From Planctomycetota bacterium (GTDB lineage: Bacteria; Planctomycetota; Planctomycetia; Pirellulales; Pirellulaceae), in the NCBI GenBank assembly GCA_029259935.1, contig JAJDEH010000408.1, forward strand, positions 24,369-88,368: a stretch of DNA of 64,000 bases, written 5' to 3'. The notes below the pieces were generated by a model, which worked only from the letters and a program-made list of their open reading frames with translations, did no database searches and was not told the origin of the DNA. The position numbers and the translations under genes are program-made. Below, piece after piece: positions 19,024 through 27,780 of this stretch (position 1 is the first letter of the stretch; each line of letters starts with the position of its first letter).

Positions 19024-20433
19024 ATGCGGGAAAAGGCCATGAACAGAGGGTCGCTGCTACTGGTCGACGACGACCGACACGTTTTGGATTCCATGGCCGA
19101 GTGGCTGCGTGAGCAGGGCTATGAGGTCGAGGAGGCGGCGAGCGTCCAAGAAGCCACGCATTTGGCCGGCACGAAACCGTTTGATCTGGTCTTGTCGGAT
19201 ATCCGTTTAGGGGATGGCGACGGGTTCCAAGTCCTGGCTTTTTTCCGTGAACATCATCCCCAGGCCATCGTCATTCTGATGACCGGCTATGGAACCGTGG
19301 AAACCGGCATCGAAGCGCTGCGCGAAGGCGCATTTGATCTGCTTACCAAGCCCCTCATCGACGAAGAGTTGGCGATGTCGATTGATCGGGCTCTATCGCA
19401 ACGGCAAGTCATCGAGGAGAACCAGCAACTCAAAGCCCAACTCGACTTGCGTTTCGGCATGGAAAACATTGTCGGCCACGATCACCGCATGCAGCGGGTG
19501 TTCGACATGATCGACAGCGTGGCCGACACCAAAGCCACCATCTTGATCACTGGCGAGAGCGGCACCGGCAAGTCGCTGATTGCCCGGGCCATTCATCGCC
19601 GCAGTGCCCGGCGCGACGGACCGTTCGTGGAAGTCGCTTGCGGGGCGTTGCCAGAGAATCTGTTGGAGAGCGAATTGTTTGGCCATGAGGCGGGCTCGTT
19701 TACCGGCGCGACGGCCAACAAAATCGGCAAGTTCATGCAATCGAACGCCGGGACGATCTTTTTGGACGAGATCGGAACCGCGTCGCCCGGCATGCAAGTA
19801 AAACTGCTTCGCATTTTGCAAGACTTCGAGTTCGAGCAGGTGGGCGGCACCAAGACGTTCAAGGTCGACACGCGCGTTGTTCTGGCCACCAACGAAGAAC
19901 TGTCCACGGCGGTGAGCGAAGGCCGGTTTCGCCAAGATTTGTTTTATCGCGTCAACGTCATCAACATCGAACTGCCCTCGCTACGCGATCGCATTTCGGA
20001 TATCCCGCTATTGGCGAATCATTTTCTAGAAACAGTTTGCCAAGAATCGGGCAAGGAAGTTCGTGGATTTTCCGACGAAACAATCGCGGCCTTCCAGCAT
20101 TACCGCTGGCCTGGCAATGTGCGAGAACTACAAAATGCGGTGGAGCGCGCGGTCCTGCTGGGCAAGAATTCGGTAGTCGGGCTCGATGATCTTCCGCGCC
20201 ACCTCACGCAAGGTCAGATGACTCCCATACAATCCGTCGGTGGCCGCACGTTGAAAGACGCTTTGGCCGGCCCCGAACGGCGGATCATCATGGAAGTATT
20301 GCAAGCCAACAATTGGAATCGCAACACGACGGCCGACGAATTGGGCATCAACCGCACCACGCTCTATAAGAAAATGAAGCGGCTGGGAATCGACGAGCCC
20401 AAGCACGCCGCGGAAGCGCCGACATTTTCTTAG
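19024..20433 (+). CDS. NtrC-family sigma-54-dependent response regulator
   Basis: 469 residues (ATG 19039, five codons in, is an alternative start). The receiver domain has LLVDDDRH and the phospho-acceptor in LVLSDIRLGDGDG. The AAA+ domain has Walker A GESGTGKS, the sigma-54 contact loop written GSFTGA instead of GAFTGA, Walker B GTIFLDEIG, and the WPGNVRELQNAVERAV sensor region. The C-terminal Fis-type HTH ends NTTADELGINRTTLYKKMKR. It activates transcription from sigma-54 promoters when phosphorylated; the partner kinase is not in the window. Confidence 0.94.
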   Translation: MREKAMNRGSLLLVDDDRHVLDSMAEWLREQGYEVEEAASVQEATHLAGTKPFDLVLSDIRLGDGDGFQVLAFFREHHPQAIVILMTGYGTVETGIEALREGAFDLLTKPLIDEELAMSIDRALSQRQVIEENQQLKAQLDLRFGMENIVGHDHRMQRVFDMIDSVADTKATILITGESGTGKSLIARAIHRRSARRDGPFVEVACGALPENLLESELFGHEAGSFTGATANKIGKFMQSNAGTIFLDEIGTASPGMQVKLLRILQDFEFEQVGGTKTFKVDTRVVLATNEELSTAVSEGRFRQDLFYRVNVINIELPSLRDRISDIPLLANHFLETVCQESGKEVRGFSDETIAAFQHYRWPGNVRELQNAVERAVLLGKNSVVGLDDLPRHLTQGQMTPIQSVGGRTLKDALAGPERRIIMEVLQANNWNRNTTADELGINRTTLYKKMKRLGIDEPKHAAEAPTFS

Positions 20434-20481
20434 TCGAAAAAGAACACGTTTGTCGGCCCGTCAACGCGGTCGCCCCGTCAT

Positions 20482-21177
20482 TTAGTCCTGGGCGAAAAAC
20501 AGCCAATCCGTGTGCTGCTGGTCGATCATTTCGTTGTGATGCGTCACGGGCTCGACCCGGACTTGCTTGAAGACCGCGCGCAGAGCATCTGCAAACTGAG
20601 AGCTTTCCGCGTAGGACCACACGGCCAAGACGCCCTCCGCGGCAAGATGCCGGCGGGCGGACTGTAATCCCTGCTCGGTATAGAAAGAAGCACTCTGTTC
20701 GCCCAATCGCTCGTCTGGCGAGTGGTCAACGTCGATCAAAATCACGTCAAACAAATCGTCCGGCGGTCCGGCAAGCCGCTGGTAGACGTCACCCTGGGTG
20801 ACCACCAGTCGCGGTTCGTCGCAAAGCTCGGAAGAGAGTGGCACCAATCCATCGGCCAGCCATTCGATCACGGGCGATAGCAGCTCCACGACCTCGACCC
20901 GCGCGACGCGATCCGACAACAGCGCTTCACGCGCCGTATAGCCTAGCCCGAGTCCGCCGACCAATACACGCAGATCCTTGCCGGCGTGCATCCGCAACGC
21001 CAGCCGGGCCAAGGCATGCTCTGAATCCGTATACAAACTGCTCATCAGAAACTCATGGTTGAGCGTCACCTCGGTCACGATCGTGCCGGGTTGAGCAAGC
21101 AATTCACGCCGGCGCAGGGACAACAGCCCCAACGGGCTCATTTCATGCGCGAGAATCTCGAAATTCAAGTCGGCCAT
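20482..21177 (-). CDS. Spermidine-synthase-like class I methyltransferase-fold protein
   Basis: 231 residues. The Rossmann-type core shows LVGGLGLGYTARE (nucleotide-binding loop), VEVVELLSPVIEW, VVTQGDVYQRL and DVILIDVDHSPDE, the order seen in spermidine synthase-like proteins. Unlike true SpeE it lacks the N-terminal beta-barrel substrate domain and the usual GGGDG loop. It may be an aminopropyltransferase relative or a methyltransferase; annotation as polyamine synthase would be too specific. Convergent with the NtrC-type gene. Confidence 0.75.
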   Translation of the reverse strand: MADLNFEILAHEMSPLGLLSLRRRELLAQPGTIVTEVTLNHEFLMSSLYTDSEHALARLALRMHAGKDLRVLVGGLGLGYTAREALLSDRVARVEVVELLSPVIEWLADGLVPLSSELCDEPRLVVTQGDVYQRLAGPPDDLFDVILIDVDHSPDERLGEQSASFYTEQGLQSARRHLAAEGVLAVWSYAESSQFADALRAVFKQVRVEPVTHHNEMIDQQHTDWLFFAQD

Positions 21178-21209
21178 ACGCGGCCAACTCGATGGAGTGC
21201 ACTTCGCAT

Positions 21210-21317
21210 TTACTTATTTTTCTTTTCGTTTTTCAATTTTCGCTTTTCCTTCGCGGTGGTTTGAGCTTTCTTCTGTTTTTCCTTCTTGCCTTTGTCTTTG
21301 CTTCCTCGGTCACCCAT
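21210..21317 (-). CDS. Lysine-rich 35-residue protein
   Basis: The product starts MGDRGSKDKGKKEKQKKA and ends KNEKKNK; about half of it is Lys or Arg. I chose ATG 21317 because GGGAG lies about 8 bases upstream; the frame opens further up at 21455, but that part has no such composition. I recall very similar short Lys-rich open frames beginning M(G/A)D(R/K)GSKDKGK in other bacteria, which supports a real gene. Likely disordered and nucleic-acid or ribosome associated (inference). Confidence 0.6.
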   Translation of the reverse strand: MGDRGSKDKGKKEKQKKAQTTAKEKRKLKNEKKNK

Positions 21318-21669
21318 GTCGTTCTCCCTAATTGAAATAAAGTGTTCGTCCAACTCGTGAGGCTTACTTTGCGTAGGCTCCCCGGGCCGTGATGGCCGTG
21401 TCTCGCCGCGCATTATGCGTACTTGCTCTGTTTCCCAAGAGTGCGCGCTTGGCAAAGAGTGCGGTGCAGGTTGATAAATTGCACGTGGGGTAATTCTATC
21501 GCATTTCCAACGACGTGCAATGAAAAAGAACGACGACTACAGAGAACGGCGACCACTCCGACTGGCGAAAAAGCGGAAGCCTGGCGTGACATGTTCGCTC
21601 GCGGGGCCGTATACTCAATTGTGTGGTGTGTGTGCGGACGCGAAATTAGGCGCGGACGAGCCCAATGCA
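21318..21669. promoter_or_regulatory. Divergent intergenic region
   Basis: 352 bases between the Lys-rich small gene (minus) and the P-loop/pentapeptide gene (plus). The plus frame is open from 21520, but its first 50 residues have no similarity and fall before the likely start. No hairpin or recognisable box is seen. Confidence 0.3.
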
Positions 21670-23535
21670 ATGATCTCCCCTCGGCCTGCTCCGGCCAGAC
21701 CCCGAGTTATCTCTTCCGAAATAAACGAGACGGTCCTTTTAGAGGACTTGGTCGGTTGGTGCATAGAGCAGGGATACCGTGGTGCCATCGAAGTCGTGGG
21801 CGGACCGAGAACTGGTAAGACCTCGGCGCTGTCCCACTTGGCTTCGCTTGCCGTGGCCGACCAACTGTTGCTTCTGGATGACCCCAGTCCGCGCGACGTG
21901 AAACTGAGCGGACCCAAATGCCTGATCGTCTACACCACTCGCCGTCCATTCGCTGATTGCGACTTGAGTTACCAGCTTGCATCTTGGACCGACGACGACT
22001 TGATCGAGTACCTGCTGTCGAGCCATCCCGATCGTTGTGCATCGGTGGCGGCGCGCTTCATGGCCGATGGCAACAAGCACTCGCTCTTGGGCAATCCAGA
22101 GCTTTACACCATGATTGCCGATCAGATGGCCGCCAATGAAGCGGTGCAAGACATCCGGACGGCGGTGCGTCTGGAACTCGCGGATCGAATGGAGGACGAG
22201 CAGACTCGCGAGGACGCTCAGTTTTACGCCGCCGCCGTTTTGCTAGGAGAGCAAGACCTCGCTAATGGGCGAGCTGGCCGGATGTTCGAGCGGGGCGTGA
22301 ACCGAGAGTTGTTTGCCCTTCTCAGCCATCGCTGGGTCCAAGTTCTGCTGAGTGCCGATTGGGTGATCTCGGTTTTGAAGAAGGAGAGTCCCGAACATCC
22401 GTTTCCCAAAAGAGAATTCTCGGGCGAACTGGTGGTGGAAGCGGCGCGGCTTGCCAAGGAAGATCCGACGGCACTCTCTGGGTTGCGCAAGCTGGTTGAG
22501 TGCCGCCGACCAGAATTCGTGCCAATGGCGGCCAGCATGCTGCATCTGGCGGATCCCGAATGGCGTCCTAACCGCGCCCTTTGCTTCTATTTTAGAGGGG
22601 CCCACTTGGCCAATGCCCAATGGCGAGAAATTGATCTAGGACAAACGAACTTGGAACGCGCGGACCTTCGCTACTCGGATCTGCAAGGCGCGAACCTCAA
22701 GCGGTCGCGGTTGGCTAAATCGACTCTTCGAGGAAGCAAACTCGGCAGCGTCCAATTGATCGAAGCGACTGCGCACGAAACCGACTTCAGCATGGCGGAT
22801 TTGACTCGTGCCGACATGACGCGCGGACAATTCGATCAAGCGGACTTTGCCTGGTCGGTGCTGAAGCACGTTTCGGCCGTGGAAGCGAATTTTCACAGTG
22901 CGGATTTCAGCGATGCTTGCCTGCGCTCGGCAATCCTCGCGGGCTGCGACTTTCGCGACGCCACCCTCAACGAAACGGATCTGCAAGACGCCGACCTACG
23001 AGGAGCCAATTTGTCTCGGCAAAACCTGCGTGGCGCAATCCTGCGGGGAGCGAATCTCTCCAACAGTCTGCTCTCACGCTGTGACTTGGAGTTCGTCGAA
23101 CTGCCGAACGCAAACTTCGCCGAGGCGAACCTCACCAACGCTTGGCTCACCGGCAGCATGATGCCTGGCGCGAACTTTCGCAATGCGAAGCTCTGTCACG
23201 CCGGGCTGGCGGACGTCGAGTGGGAGCAAGCTGATTTGCGTGGCGCGGATCTGCGCGGCTGTTCGTTTCATATGGGATCTTCCCGCAGCGGACTGGTCGG
23301 CAGCCCCTATCCGGGACACGGCAGCCGCACCGGTTTTTACACCAACGACTACGACGACCAGTGTTACAAGGCACCGGAAGAAATTCGCCATGCCAATCTT
23401 TGCGGCACGGACTTGCGAGGATCCGTCATCGAGGGAGTGGACTTCTACCTAGTGGACTTGCGAGGGGCAAAGTACGATGCCGGCCAAGCTAAACAATTTC
23501 GCCAATGCGATGCCATTCTCAGCCGCTCGAAGTGA
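21670..23535 (+). CDS. P-loop NTPase fused to pentapeptide-repeat domain
   Basis: 621 residues from ATG 21670. The N-terminal third carries a Walker A motif (GGPRTGKT, residues 44-51) and a short hydrophobic LLLLDD (66-71) that could be Walker B; the ATPase core is small and of a STAND/AAA-like kind. A helical middle follows (about 130-310). From about 315 to the end runs a right-handed pentapeptide-repeat coil with A(D/N)LxxAxL units such as ADLRYSDLQGANLKRS. A break (SFHMGSSRSGL to NDYDDQCY) interrupts it near 540-580. Signalling or effector-like architecture. No partner gene is evident. Confidence 0.75.
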   Translation: MISPRPAPARPRVISSEINETVLLEDLVGWCIEQGYRGAIEVVGGPRTGKTSALSHLASLAVADQLLLLDDPSPRDVKLSGPKCLIVYTTRRPFADCDLSYQLASWTDDDLIEYLLSSHPDRCASVAARFMADGNKHSLLGNPELYTMIADQMAANEAVQDIRTAVRLELADRMEDEQTREDAQFYAAAVLLGEQDLANGRAGRMFERGVNRELFALLSHRWVQVLLSADWVISVLKKESPEHPFPKREFSGELVVEAARLAKEDPTALSGLRKLVECRRPEFVPMAASMLHLADPEWRPNRALCFYFRGAHLANAQWREIDLGQTNLERADLRYSDLQGANLKRSRLAKSTLRGSKLGSVQLIEATAHETDFSMADLTRADMTRGQFDQADFAWSVLKHVSAVEANFHSADFSDACLRSAILAGCDFRDATLNETDLQDADLRGANLSRQNLRGAILRGANLSNSLLSRCDLEFVELPNANFAEANLTNAWLTGSMMPGANFRNAKLCHAGLADVEWEQADLRGADLRGCSFHMGSSRSGLVGSPYPGHGSRTGFYTNDYDDQCYKAPEEIRHANLCGTDLRGSVIEGVDFYLVDLRGAKYDAGQAKQFRQCDAILSRSK

Positions 23536-23726
23536 TCGGCAAGCGCCCGCGTATTCTGAAATTCGGCGAGATGAACGCCACGCACCCGTCATCCGCGTTT
23601 GGAACATCACCACGGTCCGCATATTGGAACCGACGCGTGGCGCTGGAAATGTGGCTGTAAAGAGCGTAAGTTAGTGCTGCCAATCGTCGAACGATCGAAC
23701 ATTTCGTGAGCTGGGAGTAACGAAGC

Positions 23727-24896
23727 ATGGCTGTGAAGTCGTGGACTCTGACCGATGTCGAGAATCATGTCTATCTAGAGGAACTGTCTCTTTCGTCCAA
23801 GGACGTGCCTGGTGCCGCCAATGGGTTGAAAGTGTCCAAACGCACATTGCGCGGTGGTCTGAGCGACGGGGTCGATGAGATTCGCGTCGACAACGGCGAG
23901 TTCTCCTTTGTCGTGCTGCCCACCCGCGGAATGGGCTTGTGGAAGGCGTGGCTGGGCGAGTTGGAAATTGGTTGGAAGTCGCCCGTGCGAGGCCCCGTCC
24001 ATCCCAAGTTCGTGCCGATTGGCGAACCGAGCGGGCTGGGCTGGCTGGACGGATTCGACGAACTGTTGCCCCGCTGCGGTTTGGTGAGCAACGGCGCGCC
24101 GGTCTTCGACGACGAGGGCAAGCTGGTCTATCCGCTGCACGGGCGAATTGCCAACAAGCCGGCTCACAAGGTCGAAATCGCCATCGACGGCGACGCGGGG
24201 ACCGTGTCGGTGACGGGAGTGGTGGAAGAGACGCGTTTTCATTTCACCAAGCTGCGAATGACGTCGACGGTTACCACCAAGATTGGCCAGCCGGGACTGT
24301 CGATCCGCGACGAAGTCGAAAACTTTTCCACCGGGCCGACCGACATCCAAATGTTGTATCACTTCAATTTCGGCGATCCGATTCTGGACGGCGGCGCGCG
24401 CGTTGTCGCGCCGATCAAGACCTTGGTTCCGCGCAACGACCGCGCGGCGGCGGGGATCAAGAACTGGGACAGCTACGCCCCGCCCGAACCGCAATTTGAA
24501 GAGCAAGTCTACTTCATGGAACTGTTGGCGGACGAGCAATCCGACACGCGGGCGCTGCTCAAAAATGCCCACGGCACGCAAGGCGTCAGCCTGCACTTCA
24601 ACAAGTCGCAATTGCCCTGGTTCACGGTGTGGAAGAACACTACTTCCCTGGAAGACGGCTTGGTCACCGGAATCGAGCCTGGCACGAACTTTCCCAACCC
24701 GCGCGGTTATGAAGAAGAACAAGGCCGCATTGTGAATCTCGCGGGCGGCGGCAAGGCAACTTTCGACCTACGCCTGGAAGTCCATAAGAACAGTTCCGAA
24801 GTGGAATCGGCCGCGGCCGCGATCGCCAAGATTCAAGGCGATACCGAGCCTAAGATTCACGACGTGCCCCAAAAGGGATGGTGCGACGACGCGTAA
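23727..24896 (+). CDS. DUF4432 family protein (aldose-1-epimerase-like)
   Basis: 389 residues. It fits the galactose-mutarotase-like DUF4432 family: VLPTRGMGLWKAWLG near the start, GWLDGFDELLPRCGL, YPLHGRIANKPAHKVE, YHFNFGDPIL and TGIEPGTNFPNPRGYEEEQGR. The His and Glu of these motifs match the positions used for sugar C1 binding in the fold. Likely cytoplasmic sugar handling. It is a single-gene unit followed by the tandem repeat at 24905. Confidence 0.88.
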   Translation: MAVKSWTLTDVENHVYLEELSLSSKDVPGAANGLKVSKRTLRGGLSDGVDEIRVDNGEFSFVVLPTRGMGLWKAWLGELEIGWKSPVRGPVHPKFVPIGEPSGLGWLDGFDELLPRCGLVSNGAPVFDDEGKLVYPLHGRIANKPAHKVEIAIDGDAGTVSVTGVVEETRFHFTKLRMTSTVTTKIGQPGLSIRDEVENFSTGPTDIQMLYHFNFGDPILDGGARVVAPIKTLVPRNDRAAAGIKNWDSYAPPEPQFEEQVYFMELLADEQSDTRALLKNAHGTQGVSLHFNKSQLPWFTVWKNTTSLEDGLVTGIEPGTNFPNPRGYEEEQGRIVNLAGGGKATFDLRLEVHKNSSEVESAAAAIAKIQGDTEPKIHDVPQKGWCDDA

Positions 24897-24904
24897 CTGA
24901 AAAT

Positions 24905-24956
24905 GCGGAAGCGGTGCCTGGTGCCGTTCAGCGGAAGCGGTGCCTAGCGCCGTTTA
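24905..24956. repeat. Tandem 26-bp repeat, two copies
   Basis: GCGGAAGCGGTGCCTGGTGC plus CGTTCA at 24905-24930 is followed directly by a second copy at 24931-24956 with 3 differences. The second copy overlaps the stop codon and last codons of the minus-strand lipoprotein gene. Confidence 0.7.
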
Positions 24957-25528
24957 AACGTCACTTTCTCACCGGCGAGCCTGTACATGGACCACGTGGT
25001 GCCGTCTTCGCCAATGAAAAGTTCAAGCTTCAACTTGCCGGTGACTTCAAGGATGTCTTTGCTTTGCTTCGTCGTCACGCCCTCATTGAGTTCGACTTCG
25101 ATCAAGTGGTCCGCTTGGCCTTCGGGGCCGCCGAACTTGCACTCCGCGTTCTTCAAGAGAACAAACTCCTTGACTTTGGGTGATCCAACCTCAAGCATCA
25201 CGCCCTGAATTTTGACTCGTTGGCCATCCAGTTCTTTCGCGCGCTCGCTGACCATCCAATCCCGAACGACGGTCCCGGGGTTAAGACCGCAATTCAAATC
25301 GTCCCAACCAATCCGCTCTATTTTGTTGGATATTGGCTTAGCTTGCGGACCGCTCGACGAATCGCTGGAGCTTCCGCCATTCGAATTGCCCGCAGCCGTC
25401 GTTTTCGAGTTGGCAACCGCTTCATTGTCCGGTCCGCCAGCGGATGCAATTTGCTCGACGTCGGCATTGCAGCCCGTGAACAGAAGACATCCCAGTGCCA
25501 ACCAACTTGCGGTCCACAGTATTTTCAT
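24944..25528 (-). CDS. Lipoprotein with DUF3299-like domain
   Basis: 194 residues. Signal and lipobox: MKILWTASWLALGCLLFTGC. A Ser/Gly/Asn-rich linker follows (about 45-62), then a DUF3299-like OB-fold domain: WDDLNCGLNPGTVV, RVKIQGVMLEVG, KEFVLLKNAECKFGGP and ILEVTGKLKLELF. Its ATG overlaps the stop of the upstream DUF3299-like membrane gene (ATGA), so both are made together. The two share the Cys-Phe-Gly-Gly signature (CKFGG and CCFGG). Ligand binding, perhaps metal, is inferred from the Cys and the context. Confidence 0.75.
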   Translation of the reverse strand: MKILWTASWLALGCLLFTGCNADVEQIASAGGPDNEAVANSKTTAAGNSNGGSSSDSSSGPQAKPISNKIERIGWDDLNCGLNPGTVVRDWMVSERAKELDGQRVKIQGVMLEVGSPKVKEFVLLKNAECKFGGPEGQADHLIEVELNEGVTTKQSKDILEVTGKLKLELFIGEDGTTWSMYRLAGEKVTFKRR

Positions 25529-26202
25529 TTCACAAATTCCGCTTCGAGTTGATAGTATCCGCCATCTAATCCCCCGGCGGCCTGCGAACCTGACAACGAT
25601 ACCTTGAGCGTGCCGGCCACGGCGATCCGCCGCATACTATATCTTACTCCCGGCTCGCAAAGCACCCTCACTTCCATCATATCGGTCAATTTCGGTTGTC
25701 CGCCAAAGCAACAAACGCCCATATCGCGAACTAATACAAAGTCCTGTACCGGACCTCGGCCGTCGACGCCCGGATGGACGTAACCCTTGATGAACACGGA
25801 TGTCTCGTGCAACTCGCCGGCCCGCTCTGGAATCGGATAGACGGAGCCCAGCTTGGGCTGCATTTCGCTCCAAGAGATCCGCTCGTAGCCGTCGGGCACT
25901 TCCGTCAGGTAGACGTAGGTGTGGAGCCCAACACCGCCAAAGAACAGCAAGGAACCAATCGCCATGCCCATCCAGGCAGCGGGTCTGCCCATCAATTCGT
26001 GGGGGTAGTGCGCGATTCCGACCAGCGCCATGATTCCAAAGATGACGGCGACCAATCCAAAGATCGTTAACACCGGATGAATCAGTCCCAGCAGCGACAT
26101 GAATGACAGCACCAGCGAAAACACGGCGTACTTGCTGACCGTGCGATACGACTCCACGTTTTCAACTTGTGGTTCTTCAAAGGCTGCTGATTTTGTCGAC
26201 AT
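25525..26202 (-). CDS. Membrane protein with DUF4190-like and DUF3299-like domains
   Basis: 225 residues from ATG 26202; the frame opens at 26337 but the first 45 codons look non-coding. Three transmembrane helices (about 25-45, 47-66, 74-95) in the DUF4190-like part precede a periplasmic DUF3299-like domain: ISWSEMQPKLGSVYPIP, VFIKGYVHPGV, QDFVLVRDMGVCCFGGQPK and RIAVAGTLKVSLSG. The CCFGGQP motif is the hallmark. It overlaps the lipoprotein gene by 4 bases and follows the CPFC gene by 95 bases. Confidence 0.75.
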   Translation of the reverse strand: MSTKSAAFEEPQVENVESYRTVSKYAVFSLVLSFMSLLGLIHPVLTIFGLVAVIFGIMALVGIAHYPHELMGRPAAWMGMAIGSLLFFGGVGLHTYVYLTEVPDGYERISWSEMQPKLGSVYPIPERAGELHETSVFIKGYVHPGVDGRGPVQDFVLVRDMGVCCFGGQPKLTDMMEVRVLCEPGVRYSMRRIAVAGTLKVSLSGSQAAGGLDGGYYQLEAEFVK

Positions 26203-26297
26203 CTGTCTTCCAGATCTCAAATGGGAGACCGCTCCTAGCTCGTAAGTATTCCGCGGCCCTTCAAGGGGCGGCGGATCGACCTGGGACCGGCCAGCTC

Positions 26298-27728
26298 TTA
26301 TGCCGAAGCTCGGCCTCTCCCAACCAAAATCGACCATTGCAACAGCATGATAGCTGTTGCGGCTACTAGCGTTACGCCCAGCATGGCGAACGGGTTCAAG
26401 GTCGGTTCGGTGACGTCGGCTCGCGAGAGCTTGCCGGAGCGGCTGGCGACCGCGGGTGCCTTCGAGTCGGCCACTTTGTCCTCGTCGCGGGGCGGAGGAA
26501 CCAACGCGGCGGTCAACGCGCCTTCTTCAAATGGAACGGTCTGGCCGGTCTTTTGAGCGGGCACTTTGGTCGACTTCTCACCGTCCGCCTTGGGGCCAAT
26601 CGGGAAAAATGTCTCGGCCCGTTTGACCGCGGCCGGGTCGACTTTCTTCAATTCCTTGATGTAGTCGTCGGATTCCGGCAAGGGGCAGGCTCGCAAGTAG
26701 TTCACGACGGGGACCCGCACCCAACTCGATTTTTCGTCCGCGTCCTTAAACAGCTTCACCAGCTTTTCCATCACCGACCAGTCTTCCCATTTGGCAAGAT
26801 CGGGGATCACCAGGTCGGCAAGCTGGGGCCGTTCGAGCATGAATCGCAATCCGTGCAAGATCCGGTCGCGGGGAATGATATCGTCTTCCTTGCCGTGAAA
26901 TCGCAAAGCCATGATCGCGGCGTAAGTATCGGCGTACTCGGCATTCTTGTTCTTCAGAAACAGGTCTTCGATCATCGACATGCCCGTGGGGCCTTTCAGC
27001 GTCAGATAGCAACTGATCATCGCGTCGAGTCCCGCTTTCTTTTTGCGATCGCTGGACCCCATCAGTTCTTCCAGCATTGGCAGATCCTTTTCGGAACCGC
27101 AAACGCCCAGCATCACCAAGTACAATCGCCGACGGCTGGCCGGAACATCCGTATCCTGAATCCAGCCGATGACGCGCTCGTGATTCATGTCCATCTTCAG
27201 GCCTTTGACTTCGCTGTAAGGCGCTTTGGCGAATTCGTCATAGGCGTCTCGGGCCAACACTTCATCCTCGTCCTCAAGGTAGTCCTGGAAGAACGTTAGC
27301 CGCTCGGGGCCTTTCTCCGGCAGTTCCAAAATGTTGTCGATGTATTTTTCGGCCCGTTCGGACAGCCGCAGCGGCGTGGACCACATCAGTTTGGGAGGAT
27401 CGACGCCCATCACCAAAAACCGCTGGCCGATCTTGGCTTCGCCGAAAAAGAGGGTTTCAATTTCACGCTGATTGTTCAAATGGGAATCGCCCTTGATCAC
27501 CGTTTCAATTTTGAACTTGGCCTTGGAGATCTCCTCGCCTTCCTCATCCGACGTCGACGACGACTTGGTCGGCTTGACCAGACTGGCAATGACCACGACG
27601 TCCATGGCGTTCATTTCTTCGCCGAATGTTTGCGAAACGGCCGAGCAAAATGGACAGGCGGACGCGGAACGGTTAACACCGAACGCGACCAGTGCGACGA
27701 CGAGGACGGCAATGTAATGACGGGGCAT
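26298..27728 (-). CDS. Secreted CPFC-motif protein, C-terminal membrane anchor
   Basis: 476 residues. A signal peptide (about 1-24) ends just before ACPFCSAVSQTFGEEMNAMD, so the mature protein begins with a CxxC pair. Domain 1 (about 35-125) is beta-rich: VVVIASLVKP, KFKIETVIKG, RFLVMGVDPP. A helical repeat region (about 140-380) contains LPMLEELM and SWVRVPVVNYL. A Pro/Ala linker and one transmembrane helix (FAMLGVTLVAATAIMLLQW) end the protein. It is paralogous to the next gene upstream. I do not recognise a named family; periplasmic thiol-redox or metal binding is possible. Confidence 0.8.
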   Translation of the reverse strand: MPRHYIAVLVVALVAFGVNRSASACPFCSAVSQTFGEEMNAMDVVVIASLVKPTKSSSTSDEEGEEISKAKFKIETVIKGDSHLNNQREIETLFFGEAKIGQRFLVMGVDPPKLMWSTPLRLSERAEKYIDNILELPEKGPERLTFFQDYLEDEDEVLARDAYDEFAKAPYSEVKGLKMDMNHERVIGWIQDTDVPASRRRLYLVMLGVCGSEKDLPMLEELMGSSDRKKKAGLDAMISCYLTLKGPTGMSMIEDLFLKNKNAEYADTYAAIMALRFHGKEDDIIPRDRILHGLRFMLERPQLADLVIPDLAKWEDWSVMEKLVKLFKDADEKSSWVRVPVVNYLRACPLPESDDYIKELKKVDPAAVKRAETFFPIGPKADGEKSTKVPAQKTGQTVPFEEGALTAALVPPPRDEDKVADSKAPAVASRSGKLSRADVTEPTLNPFAMLGVTLVAATAIMLLQWSILVGRGRASA

Positions 27729-27780
27729 CTTGGTTTCCCTTAATTCGAAGCTCTGGTGGCAGGTAGTGAAATTATAACCC

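Noticed and set aside
20482..21177. Naming the gene speE
   Set aside because: Lacks the N-terminal barrel and canonical active-site loop of spermidine synthase; only the fold is supported.
21670..23535. Pentapeptide protein as a fluoroquinolone-resistance (Qnr-like) gyrase protector
   Set aside because: The NTPase part, irregular repeat breaks and length do not fit Qnr; no evidence for gyrase binding.
23775..24722. 315-residue minus-strand frame
   Set aside because: Antisense to the DUF4432 gene and without any motif.
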